Assembly: GCA_019689515.1 (NCBI GenBank)
Contig: JADGHI010000112.1
Span: forward strand, 1 to 9,638
DNA length: 9,638 nt
Origin: Acetobacteraceae bacterium
GTDB taxonomy: Bacteria; Pseudomonadota; Alphaproteobacteria; Acetobacterales; Acetobacteraceae
Reading direction: 5' to 3'
The notes beneath the pieces are model-generated. The model made no database searches. It was given only the letters and a program-made list of their open reading frames with translations, and was not told the origin of the DNA. Within the stretch, counting starts at the first letter, position 1, and every line of letters begins with the position of its first letter. Positions 1-6,699 of this stretch are shown in pieces. Made by a program: the position numbers and the translations under genes.

Positions 1-45
1 CCGGGGGGGCGGGGGGTGGCGCTCAGCCGGGGGGGGGCGGGGTGG
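1..45 (+). repeat. G-rich imperfect direct repeat, possible G-quadruplex
   Basis: Two 19-bp units lie at 1-19 and 27-45. Each has the form CC-G(n)-C-G(m)-TGG, with n/m of 7/6 in the first copy and 9/4 in the second, separated by CGCTCAG. Together they give four runs of at least four G on the plus strand (3-9, 11-16, 29-37, 39-42), a pattern able to form a G-quadruplex. The copies differ only in where the single C interrupts the G run. The repeat lies about 135 bases upstream of the TPR gene start. It may be a regulatory or slippage-prone element, or an assembly artefact at a contig edge. The repeat is directly visible; the structure and any function are inferred. Confidence 0.5.
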
Positions 46-164
46 TTAGCCCCCGAAGCCGCTTCCCGAACGCGCGAGCCGGCGGATTTCCCTTTCATCG
101 GGCATCTCGGCAAGCTTATGGCCCCGCCGGGCACCGAGGCAGGCCCCGAGAGGCCGCCGGCGCC

Positions 165-170
165 GGGAGG
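165..170 (+). promoter_or_regulatory. Ribosome binding site of the TPR gene
   Basis: GGGAGG ends 10 bases before the ATG at 181. The codons after that ATG encode a clear signal peptide, so this site decides the start. The open frame continues upstream to position 16, but that part is proline/arginine-rich and begins inside the G-rich repeat, so it is probably not translated. Confidence 0.5.
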
Positions 171-180
171 ACACGTCGTC

Positions 181-1789
181 ATGCCACGCTCCACCATTGC
201 CGCGGGCCTCGCCGTCCTCGGCGGGATCGCGCTCGTCGCCGTGCCGGTTCCCGCGCAGCAGCAAGGACATGACCACGCCGGGGCGCCGCCCGCCGCGTTG
301 GGCCAGGTGCATTTCCCGGTGAGCTGCACGCCCGAGGCGCAGGCCGCCTTCAACGAGGCGATGAAGCTTCAGCACTCCTTCTGGTACCAGGCCGCCGATC
401 AGGCCCACCGCGTCGTGCTCGAGCGCGACCCGAATTGCGTCATGGCCTATTGGGGACGGGCCCTGACGATGCTGATCAACCCGTTCACGCCACCAGTCCC
501 AGCGCGACTGCGCGAGGGCCGCGCGTTGCTCGAGCAGGCGCAGCGCATCGGCGCGAAGACCGACCGGGAAGCCGGTCTCATCGCCGCACTGGCGGTGCTG
601 TTCGCCGACGACGATCCGGCGCAGCACCGCGCCCGAATCACCCGCTACGCAGAGGCGATGCAGCAGGTGCACAGCCGCTTCCCGGACGATTCGGAAATCG
701 GCATCTTCACTGCATTGGCGCTGATCATGGCCGCGCCGCCGACCGACAAGACCTACGCGAACCAGTTGCGTGCGGGGGAGATCCTAGCGCGCGAGTTCGC
801 CTCGCAGCCACAGCATCCAGGCGTCGCGCACTACCTGATCCACACCTACGACACGCCCGAGCTCGCCGCGCGCGGCGTACCCGCCGCCGAGCGATACGCG
901 GGCATCGCCCCGGACGCTCCGCACGCGCTGCACATGCCCTCTCACATCTTCACGCGCGTCGGGCGCTGGGAGGATTCGATCGCGACCAACATGCGCTCGG
1001 CCGAGATCGCGCGCGCGCGAGGAGACCTTCGACGAGGTGCACGCGCTCGATTACATGGTCTACGGCTATCTCCAGACCGGCCAGATTAGGGCCGCGGCCC
1101 GCGTCGTCGCGGAGAATGCGCGCTTCGCTGGCTATCAGGCGCCGACGCCGATTGCGTACTACGCGCTCGCTGCAATGCCCGCGCGCTACGCGATGGAGCG
1201 CGGCGCCTGGGAGGAGGCTGCCTCGATCGGGACGCGACGGTTCGACGTGCCCTTTGTTGACGCGATCACCCACTTCGCGCGCGCGATGGGCGCGGCGCGC
1301 GCCGGTCGCCCGGATGCGGCGGCGGCCGATGTCGAGGCGCTCCGCGCGGCCGTGGCGGCGCTCGCCGGCCGCGATGCCTACTGGCAGGAGCAGGTGGAGA
1401 TCCAGCGCATAGCGGCCGAGGGCTGGGTCGCATTCGCCCGTGGGGAGCGCGACCAGGGCGTCGTGCTGCTGCGCGAAGCGGCGGAGCGCGAAGGGCGCAC
1501 CGACAAGCACCCGGTCACGCCCGGCCCGCTGATGCCGGCGCGCGAGCAGCTCGGCGAGATGCTGATGCTGATGGATCGCCCCGCCGAGGCGCAGCGCGAA
1601 TTCGAGGCGGTGCAACAGACCGAGCCGCGCCGCTTCCGCGCAGTCTACGGATCCGCGCGCGCCGCCGAGCAGGCGGGCGACCGGGACGCCGCGCGGCGGC
1701 ATTACGAGATTCTCCTACAGATTGCTCCGCAAGCCGATGCGGGGCTGCCGGAGATCGTCCAGGCACGGACCTTCCTCGGCCGGGGCTGA
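181..1789 (+). pseudogene. Secreted tetratricopeptide-repeat protein, frameshifted
   Basis: This is an exported helical-repeat protein of a widespread but functionally uncharacterised TPR family. The first part (181 to about 1019) starts with a signal peptide: residues MPRST, a hydrophobic stretch to about residue 23, and VPA|Q as the likely cleavage site at residue 25. Family hallmarks follow: VHFPVSC, LQHSFWYQAA, MAYWGRAL, HPGVAHYLIHTYD and ALHMPSHIFTRVGRW. The homologous frame then jumps by one position and continues TFDEVHALDYMVYGYLQ to the stop at 1787-1789. In the first frame a stop comes at 1087-1089. The break falls at or just after the (CG)6 tract 1008-1019. Adding one GC unit there restores a single 536-residue protein reading IARAREETFDEVHALDYM through the junction. 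The C-terminal half contains further TPR-like helical pairs. The gene may be a true pseudogene, a phase-variable gene or a sequencing error. Family assignment is from recognised motifs; the function is unknown. Confidence 0.8.
1008..1019. repeat. (CG)6 dinucleotide tract at the frameshift
   Basis: Six consecutive CG units lie inside the TPR gene exactly where its homologous reading frame changes. Loss of one 2-base unit gives the observed shift from the frame of 181 to the frame of 1037. Alternating CG tracts slip easily in replication and sequencing and can adopt Z-DNA. The tract and frame change are directly seen; slippage as the cause is inferred. Confidence 0.6.
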
Positions 1790-1831
1790 CCGCCGCCAGG
1801 CGGATCGCGCCGGGCCGCCCGGGCACGGTGG
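1790..1831. other. Short convergent intergenic gap, weak hairpins
   Basis: This 42-bp gap separates the stop of the plus-strand TPR gene from the stop of the minus-strand livF. It holds two small GC-rich inverted repeats: CCGCC-A-GGCGG (1793-1803, too tight a loop to form in full) and CCGGG-CCG-CCCGG (1810-1822). Neither is followed by a T-run in either direction. A shared bidirectional terminator would be expected here, but the sequence supports one only weakly. Confidence 0.25.
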
Positions 1832-2491
1832 TCAGCCCGCCGGCGCGATCTCGCCGCGCTCGATGACGAAGGTGCGCTCGACGAGCGGGCGCAGGAGTTC
1901 CGGGTTGCTCTCGGTGATGAGGATCGCGACCTCCGGCAGCGCGTGGTGCAGCCGGCTCAGCGCCTCCGCGTAGCGCAGCGCCAGGGCGGGGGCGAGGCCC
2001 TGGAAGGGCTCGTCCAGCAGCACCGCGCGGGTGCCGACCATCAGCGCGCGGCCGAGGGCGACCATCTTGCCCTGGCCACCGGACAGGCCCGCGGCCCTGC
2101 GCGGGGCGAGTTCGGCCAGCTCCGGGAGCAGCGTGAAGACCGCGTCCAGCCGCCGCGCCTGCTCGGCGGCGGGGAGGCCGAGCACCTGCACCGGCAGGAG
2201 GAGGTTCTCCCGCACCGTGAAGCTTCCGAAGAGGCGGCGGTCCTCCGGGGCGTAGCCGATGCCGTGGCGCGGGCGGTGGTGCGCCGGGAGATGCGTCTCG
2301 TCCTCGCCGCCGATCAGCACGCGTCCCGCGCGGCAGGGCAGCAGGCCCATCAGGGTGCGCAGCGTCGTCGTCTTGCCCGCGCCGTTGCGCCCGATCAGCG
2401 CGACGCGCCCGCCCGCCGGGACGTGCAGCGACACGGCGCGCAGCACGGAGACGCCGGCGATCTCGACCGTGACGCCCGCGAGCTCAAGCAT
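1832..2491 (-). CDS. livF: Branched-chain amino-acid-type ABC transporter ATPase (LivF)
   Basis: This is one of the two cytoplasmic ATPase subunits of the HAAT/Liv importer encoded by this operon. At 219 residues it is slightly shorter than usual LivF (about 230-240). Walker A is GRNGAGKT (residues 34-41). The Q-loop region is GYAPEDRRLFGSFTVREN (79-96). The signature is LSGGQ (136-140), continuing GKM where most LivF have QQM. Walker B is VLLDEP (157-162), followed by the D-loop GLAP. After it comes ITESN at the place where LivF proteins normally have VEQN, so a Glu rather than a His at the switch position is typical for the family. The ATG at 2491 overlaps the livG stop by 8 bp, so translation is probably coupled. 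It is the last gene of the operon. Family is clear; the substrate cannot be read from this subunit. Confidence 0.93.
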   Translation of the reverse strand: MLELAGVTVEIAGVSVLRAVSLHVPAGGRVALIGRNGAGKTTTLRTLMGLLPCRAGRVLIGGEDETHLPAHHRPRHGIGYAPEDRRLFGSFTVRENLLLPVQVLGLPAAEQARRLDAVFTLLPELAELAPRRAAGLSGGQGKMVALGRALMVGTRAVLLDEPFQGLAPALALRYAEALSRLHHALPEVAILITESNPELLRPLVERTFVIERGEIAPAG

Positions 2492-3239
2492 GGCGCTCGA
2501 TCCCGATCACCTCGCGCTGCACGGCGGGGTCGGCCAGCACCTGGCCCGGCGGGCCGAGGGCGACGATGCGGCCCTGGCTCCACACCGCGACGCGGTCCGC
2601 GAAGCGTTCCACCACCTCCATGTCGTGCTCGACGAAGACGGCGGTGACGCCGGACTCGCGCAGCACGCGCACCAGCGTCTCGACGATCGCCATCTTCTCG
2701 GCAGCGGCGACGCCGGAGGTCGGCTCGTCCATCAGCAGCAGGCGGGGGTTGAGGGCGACCGCCATGGCGATGTCGGCCAGCTTGCGCGCCCCCTCGTTCA
2801 GCGCATCGGCGCGCGTCGCGGCGAGGGCGGCGAGGCCGAACCGGGCAAGGATCTCCATCGCCTCCTCCCGCCAGCGCCGGCGCAGCAGGGGGGTGAGCGG
2901 CGACCAGATGCCCTCGCGCGCGGCGACGGCGAGTGCGGCGTTCTCGAGGACCGTGTGCTCGGTGAAGAGCTGCGGGAGCTGGAAACTGCGCCCGATCCCG
3001 CGCCGGACGATGGCGCGTGGCGCGAGGCCGAGGATCGATTCCCCCTCATAGGCGATCGTCCCGGCCTGCGGGCGGAGATAGCCCGTGGTCATGTTGAGGA
3101 AGGTGGTCTTCCCCGCACCGTTCGGGCCGATGATCGCGAGGAACTCGCCGCGCAGCACGTCGAGGTCTATCCCGTCGGCGGCCCTGACGCCGCCGAAGGC
3201 GAGGCGGAGGCCGCGGGCCTCAAGCAGCGCGCCGCTCAC
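2484..3239 (-). CDS. livG: Branched-chain amino-acid-type ABC transporter ATPase (LivG)
   Basis: This is the second ATPase subunit of the Liv-type importer, 251 residues. I chose the GTG at 3239 because it forms a GTGA overlap with the livM stop and puts the protein start just before ALLEARGLRLAFGG, as in LivG homologues; a longer frame from 3290 would lie deep inside livM. Walker A is GPNGAGKT (38-45), the Q-loop is GRSFQLPQLF (83-92), Walker B is LLLMDEP (167-173), and the H-loop is VEHDMEVV (His205). The signature is LNEGARK (147-153), a degenerate form of the LSxGQ(R/K) usual in this family: the Ser is replaced by Asn and the Gln by Ala. The insert between Q-loop and signature (about 100-146) is the long helical type of LivG. 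Subunit identity is secure; the effect of the altered signature is not known. Confidence 0.93.
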   Translation of the reverse strand: MSGALLEARGLRLAFGGVRAADGIDLDVLRGEFLAIIGPNGAGKTTFLNMTTGYLRPQAGTIAYEGESILGLAPRAIVRRGIGRSFQLPQLFTEHTVLENAALAVAAREGIWSPLTPLLRRRWREEAMEILARFGLAALAATRADALNEGARKLADIAMAVALNPRLLLMDEPTSGVAAAEKMAIVETLVRVLRESGVTAVFVEHDMEVVERFADRVAVWSQGRIVALGPPGQVLADPAVQREVIGIERHA

Positions 3240-4189
3240 GCCGGCCTCCCGGGACGGCCGCGCCCGAGCAGACCGGAGATCATTCCCCACAGCCCGCCGG
3301 GGGCGAACAGGATGACGAGCAGCAGGACCGCGCCGAGGATCGCCTGCCAGGCCTCGGCGAAGCTCGCCGCCGCGTACACGCGCACCAGCTCGTAGCCGAC
3401 GGCGCCGAGGAAGGGGCCGAGCGCGGCGCCCGCACCGCCGAGGATCGCGATGAAGACGAGCTCGCCCGAGGAGGTCCAGTAAGCGAGCAGCGGCGTGACG
3501 TGGCGCGTCGTCATGCCCACGATCGCCCCCCCGACGCCGCCCATCAGCGCCGACAGCACATAGGCCGCGAGCAGCACCCGCCGCGCCGAGACTCCCATGA
3601 ACTCCAGCCGCGTCTCGCGCGTCTTGATCCCGGCGAGCGCCTGGCCCATCGGCGAGGCGAGGTAGGCCCGCACCAGCACGCCGAAGCCGACCGCAAGCAC
3701 CAGCGCCAGGATCAGCATCGCCCAGACATAGTCCTCGAGGGCGAGCGAGAATCCGGCGATGCGCGGCGGCTCCACCCGGATGCCATCGGTGCCTCGGGTG
3801 AGGCTGTAGAGCTTCTCGAGCAGCGAATAGAACACCATGCTGATCGCGAGGTTCAGCATGCCGAAGAAGATGTCGCGGTAGCGCACTACGAACAGCCCCA
3901 CGACAAGGCCGAGCAGGCCGGAGACCAGGGCGGCGACGGGAAGGAGCAGGAAGGCCTCCCCCGCCGAGGGAGCGAGGAAGGCCACCGTATAGGCGCCCGC
4001 CGCGAGGTAGACGGCATGACCGAAGGTCACCTGCCCGGCCCGCAGCAGCAGCAGGATGCCGAGCACGGCGATGCCCTTGGCGAGGGCGATGGTCAGCACG
4101 AACTTCAGCCAGGGCGCCGCCCAGGCGGCGGCCAGCACGCCGGCTGCGCCGAGCAGCGCGATCGAAGCCTCTGCGCCGCGCCGCATCAT
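3236..4189 (-). CDS. livM: Branched-chain amino-acid-type ABC permease (LivM)
   Basis: This is an inner-membrane permease subunit that pairs with LivH to form the translocation path. The protein has 317 residues and about eight or more hydrophobic segments. Landmarks are the LivM motif QVTFGHAVYLAAGAY (53-67), VVRYRDIFFGMLNLA (101-115), RGTDGI (132-137), the cytoplasmic coupling-loop region SPMGQALAGIKTRETRLEFMGV (179-200; usually INENExRAxxxG-like) and a C-terminal glycine-rich LGGAGAALGPFLGA segment. It ends in a short basic tail. The start at 4189 overlaps the livH stop as ATGA; a second ATG lies directly after it, but the first gives the usual coupled junction. The gene ends by overlapping the livG GTG start by 4 bp. 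Confidence 0.93.
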   Translation of the reverse strand: MMRRGAEASIALLGAAGVLAAAWAAPWLKFVLTIALAKGIAVLGILLLLRAGQVTFGHAVYLAAGAYTVAFLAPSAGEAFLLLPVAALVSGLLGLVVGLFVVRYRDIFFGMLNLAISMVFYSLLEKLYSLTRGTDGIRVEPPRIAGFSLALEDYVWAMLILALVLAVGFGVLVRAYLASPMGQALAGIKTRETRLEFMGVSARRVLLAAYVLSALMGGVGGAIVGMTTRHVTPLLAYWTSSGELVFIAILGGAGAALGPFLGAVGYELVRVYAAASFAEAWQAILGAVLLLVILFAPGGLWGMISGLLGRGRPGRPA

Positions 4190-5121
4190 ACTCGCCGCGT
4201 CTCGACCACGCCGAACAGCCCCTGCGGCCGTACGAGCAGCACGGCGACCATGATCAGGTAGGGGACCACCACCTCGAACTCCGGCGCGAGATAGACCGCC
4301 GCCGAGCGGCCGATGCCGATCAGCAGGGAGGAGATCGCCGCGCCCTCGATCTGCCCGAGTCCGGCCGTCGCCACCACGGCGAAGGAGAGGACGATGGTCG
4401 AGGCACCGATGCCCGGCACCAGCGTCGTGGTCGGCGAGGCGAGCGCGCCGCCGAGCGCCGCGAGCCCTGCGCCGAAGGTGAAGGTGAGCAGGAAGACCCG
4501 CCGCGCGTCTATGCCCATCGCGGTCGCCGCCTCCCGGTCGGTGGTGACGGCGACGATGATGCGGCCCGTCAGGGTACGGCGCAGGAACCAGGCGAGGCCG
4601 CCCAGCGTCGCCAGCGCCACGCCCGGCAGGACGAAGAGCTGGTAGGCGGTGAAGGGGATCACGTCCTCGCCGAACGGCACGTCCACCGTGCCGAGCAGCC
4701 GCAGCGGCGCGTCGTTCGTCACCGGCTGCACCCCCCAGACCAGCTTCTGCACGTCCTCCAGGATCATGAACAGCGCGAAGGTGACGAGGAGCTGCAGCAC
4801 CTGCTCATGGCCGTAGATGCGGCGGAGCACGAGCCGCTCGATCACCGGCCCGAGGATGCCACCCACCAATGCCGCGGCCAGAACCAGCGCGACGTATTGT
4901 ATCCAGCCTGGCAGGCCATGCGCGGCGAGGAACAGGCCGAGCGAGGCCGCGGCGTAGCCGCCTATGGCGAAAAGGCTGCCATGCGCGATGTTGATGATGC
5001 GCAGCACGCCGAACACGAGGTTCAGCCCCACCGCCACCATGAACACCAGCGCCGCATAGGCCAGGCCGTCGAGCAGCGCGAGGCCGAGAAGCAGCGTGTT
5101 CTGCCCCAGCCACTCGGCCAT
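4186..5121 (-). CDS. livH: Branched-chain amino-acid-type ABC permease (LivH)
   Basis: This is the LivH-type inner-membrane permease, 311 residues, rich in hydrophobic segments. The family N-terminal signature is present: GLNLVFGVLRIINIAHGS followed by LFAIGGYAA (together 32-58). The next stretch is VIERLVLRRIYGHEQVLQLLVTFAL (93-117), as in many Liv/amide transporters. The EAA-like coupling loop is GRIIVAVTTDREAATAMGID (186-205). The C-terminus is PQGLFGVVETRRV. It starts 12 bp after the stop of the binding-protein gene. A weak ribosome site, GAGG, overlaps that stop (TGAGG at 5132-5136) about 10 bases before the ATG, suggesting re-initiation by ribosomes finishing the upstream gene. It shares a 4-bp overlap with livM downstream. 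Confidence 0.93.
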   Translation of the reverse strand: MAEWLGQNTLLLGLALLDGLAYAALVFMVAVGLNLVFGVLRIINIAHGSLFAIGGYAAASLGLFLAAHGLPGWIQYVALVLAAALVGGILGPVIERLVLRRIYGHEQVLQLLVTFALFMILEDVQKLVWGVQPVTNDAPLRLLGTVDVPFGEDVIPFTAYQLFVLPGVALATLGGLAWFLRRTLTGRIIVAVTTDREAATAMGIDARRVFLLTFTFGAGLAALGGALASPTTTLVPGIGASTIVLSFAVVATAGLGQIEGAAISSLLIGIGRSAAVYLAPEFEVVVPYLIMVAVLLVRPQGLFGVVETRRV

Positions 5122-5133
5122 CGCGGCGCGGCC

Positions 5134-6459
5134 TCAGCCGGCGATCGGCGCGGGGACCTGCGCCAGCAATTCGGGCTTGAGCGTTTTCACCCAGTCCACG
5201 CTCTTCTGCCCGACCGGTGCGCTGACCATGGCGGCGGGGAAGATAATCATGTCCTTCGGCACCGCGAAGGGGTAGCGGTCGGTGAAGGTGCTGACGCCGA
5301 CGATCTGGTCCTCCAGCCCCTGGCCGTCCTCGCGCAGGGTGATGGTCGAGGTCGGGGTGGGGAATTCCAGCCCGCGGAACGCCGCTGCCAGCTCCTGGTC
5401 GTTCGGCCAGCCGCCGCCCTTGGCCGCAATTGCCTTGTTGTACGCGGCCTGCATCGCGGAAATCGCCTGATACATGTGGTGGCAGGGGTAGATCGGATAC
5501 TCGTTGAAGCGGCGCCGGTAGCTGTCCACGAAGCGGGCGAGGCGCGCCGGATCCTTCGGCCGCGGGTGGTTGTTCCAGTGGTCGCCGCGCGTGCCGATGA
5601 TGTGGCCGGCCGGCATGGTGCGTCCGAGGATCTGCATCGAGGCCTCGGCGACCGGCAGGACGAAGGTCGAGCGGTCGAACAGCCGCCGCTCCGCCGCCTG
5701 GCGGACCAGCGTGACCAGGTCGCCGCCCCAATGGGTGGAGAAGATCACGTCCGGCCGCGCCGCCAGCAGGCGGGTCACCTCGGTCGAGTAGTCGGTCGCG
5801 CCGAGGCGCGGGAACAGCTCGGCCACGACGCGCACGCCGGGCTTGAGCACGTCCATCGCGGACTTCCAGATCTCCCAGGAATCGCGGCCCCACGCGTAGT
5901 CCTGATTGATCACCGCGAGGGTGCGGAAATCCGGCTTGGTCTTGAGCAGGTAGAGCAGCGGCGCGAGCACCTCCGGCGTGGCGTAGCCCTGGGTGCGGAA
6001 GGCGTAGGGGTGCCTGCCTTCCTCCAGGGCACGCTGCGTGCCGCAGTCCCACAGGAGGGTCGTCTTGCGCAGCTCGTCCGAAAGCGGTGTGCAGGCGAGG
6101 CAGGAGCCGGAGGAGATCGAGGCGAAGATGATGCTCACGCCCTCGTTCTGCACCAGCCGCCGGTACTCGGCGACCACATGCTCGGTGCCCGGCGCCTCGT
6201 CCACGAAGAGGGCGCGCACCGGCACGCCGCCGATGCCGCCCGCCTGGTTGATCTCCTCGAACAGCATCTCGGCGGTCTGCCTGGCCGGCACGCCGAACAC
6301 GCTGGAGGTTCCGGAGAGGAAGGTGGTGATGCCGACCTTCAGCTCCGCCGGCTTCTGCGCCTGGGCCCTGCCGCTGCCCGGCCAGAGCAGGCTGCCGGAA
6401 ACGGCGCCGGCGAGCGCCAGCGCGCCGCGGCGGGTCAGTGCATGCTGGGTGCTGCTCAT
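5134..6459 (-). CDS. Periplasmic binding protein of the Liv-type ABC importer, Tat signal
   Basis: This is the type I periplasmic binding protein (Peripla_BP_6/HAAT group) that delivers ligand to LivHM, 441 residues. The ATG at 6459 is preceded by AGGAG at 9 bases and begins a signal peptide; upstream codons to 6606 are open but lack signal character. The signal has a twin arginine (TRRGALAL, Arg10-Arg11), a hydrophobic stretch (13-26) and AQA before a likely cut near residue 34. The mature protein begins LKVGITTFLSGTSSVFG, typical of the family. A notable segment is SISSGSCLACTPLSDELR, followed by LLWDCGTQ: Cys120, Cys123 and Cys139 lie close to the expected ligand pocket. It is the first operon gene. 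Related proteins are usually labelled branched-chain amino acid binding, but members also bind amides, urea or aromatic acids, so the ligand is unknown here. Confidence 0.9.
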   Translation of the reverse strand: MSSTQHALTRRGALALAGAVSGSLLWPGSGRAQAQKPAELKVGITTFLSGTSSVFGVPARQTAEMLFEEINQAGGIGGVPVRALFVDEAPGTEHVVAEYRRLVQNEGVSIIFASISSGSCLACTPLSDELRKTTLLWDCGTQRALEEGRHPYAFRTQGYATPEVLAPLLYLLKTKPDFRTLAVINQDYAWGRDSWEIWKSAMDVLKPGVRVVAELFPRLGATDYSTEVTRLLAARPDVIFSTHWGGDLVTLVRQAAERRLFDRSTFVLPVAEASMQILGRTMPAGHIIGTRGDHWNNHPRPKDPARLARFVDSYRRRFNEYPIYPCHHMYQAISAMQAAYNKAIAAKGGGWPNDQELAAAFRGLEFPTPTSTITLREDGQGLEDQIVGVSTFTDRYPFAVPKDMIIFPAAMVSAPVGQKSVDWVKTLKPELLAQVPAPIAG

Positions 6460-6468
6460 CCTCGGCGT

Positions 6469-6473
6469 CTCCT
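6469..6473 (-). promoter_or_regulatory. Ribosome binding site of the binding-protein gene
   Basis: On the minus strand AGGAG lies 9 bases before the ATG at 6459. It supports that start over in-frame codons further upstream and places the start right at the twin-arginine signal peptide. Confidence 0.6.
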
Positions 6474-6584
6474 CTTCCGCTCCCTTTGCGTGGGGTCCCG
6501 TGGCCGGCCCCGTCGCTTTGTCTCTTGCCCGCAGCATGCCGGGTGGCGCCGACGGCGTGAAGAGGGCAGGCGTGCGGCGCCCGA

Positions 6585-6613
6585 TTGACCGGTCCCGGCC
6601 CGGCACCTAGCGT
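6585..6613 (+). promoter_or_regulatory. Candidate promoter for pdxY
   Basis: A -35-like TTGACC (6585-6590) is followed after 17 bases by TAGCGT (6608-6613). The -35 matches the sigma-70 consensus at five of six positions; the -10 matches at three (T, A and final T). Weak -10 boxes are common in high-GC alphaproteobacteria. It would leave a leader of about 80 bases before pdxY. It sits in the 240-bp divergent region 6460-6699. I could not find an equally good promoter for the minus-strand operon. No clear operator repeat is visible. Confidence 0.35.
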
Positions 6614-6688
6614 CCGCGTCCCTTGGGGCCACGGAACGAGGTGCGGCCGGACCGCGCGCCGGCGTCACGGTGCCGCGACCTCGCGGGC

Positions 6689-6693
6689 GGAGG
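6689..6693 (+). promoter_or_regulatory. Ribosome binding site of pdxY
   Basis: GGAGG ends 6 bases before the ATG at 6700. The protein from this ATG begins MNILSIQSWVAYGHVGN, the normal N-terminus of pyridoxal kinase, so the site fixes the start. The frame is open upstream to 6670 but adds only basic residues without homology. Confidence 0.65.
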
Positions 6694-6699
6694 CGCGGG

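Noticed and set aside
46..672. Long minus-strand open frame of 208 codons opposite the TPR gene
   Set aside because: It is composition-driven, Arg/His/Gly-rich, and opposite a plus-strand frame with clear family motifs and a signal peptide.
1008..1036. Programmed ribosomal frameshifting as the explanation for the TPR frame change
   Set aside because: No slippery heptamer, in-frame stop or stimulatory Shine-Dalgarno-like arrangement typical of known bacterial sites is seen at the switch. A dinucleotide-unit loss explains it more simply.
435..1412. Plus-strand open frame of 325 codons overlapping the TPR gene
   Set aside because: It is rich in Arg, Ala and Ser with no motif, as expected for an out-of-frame reading of GC-rich coding DNA. 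The TPR motifs lie in the other two plus frames.
1037..1789. A separate gene starting at the GTG at 1037
   Set aside because: There is no ribosome site, and the codons just before the GTG (TFDE) continue the homology. It is better read as the second half of the frameshifted TPR gene.
4807..6588. Plus-strand open frame of 593 codons opposite the binding protein gene and part of livH
   Set aside because: It is the antisense shadow of clearly homologous genes. Its translation is low-complexity (many Arg, His, Gly, Glu) and has no domain.
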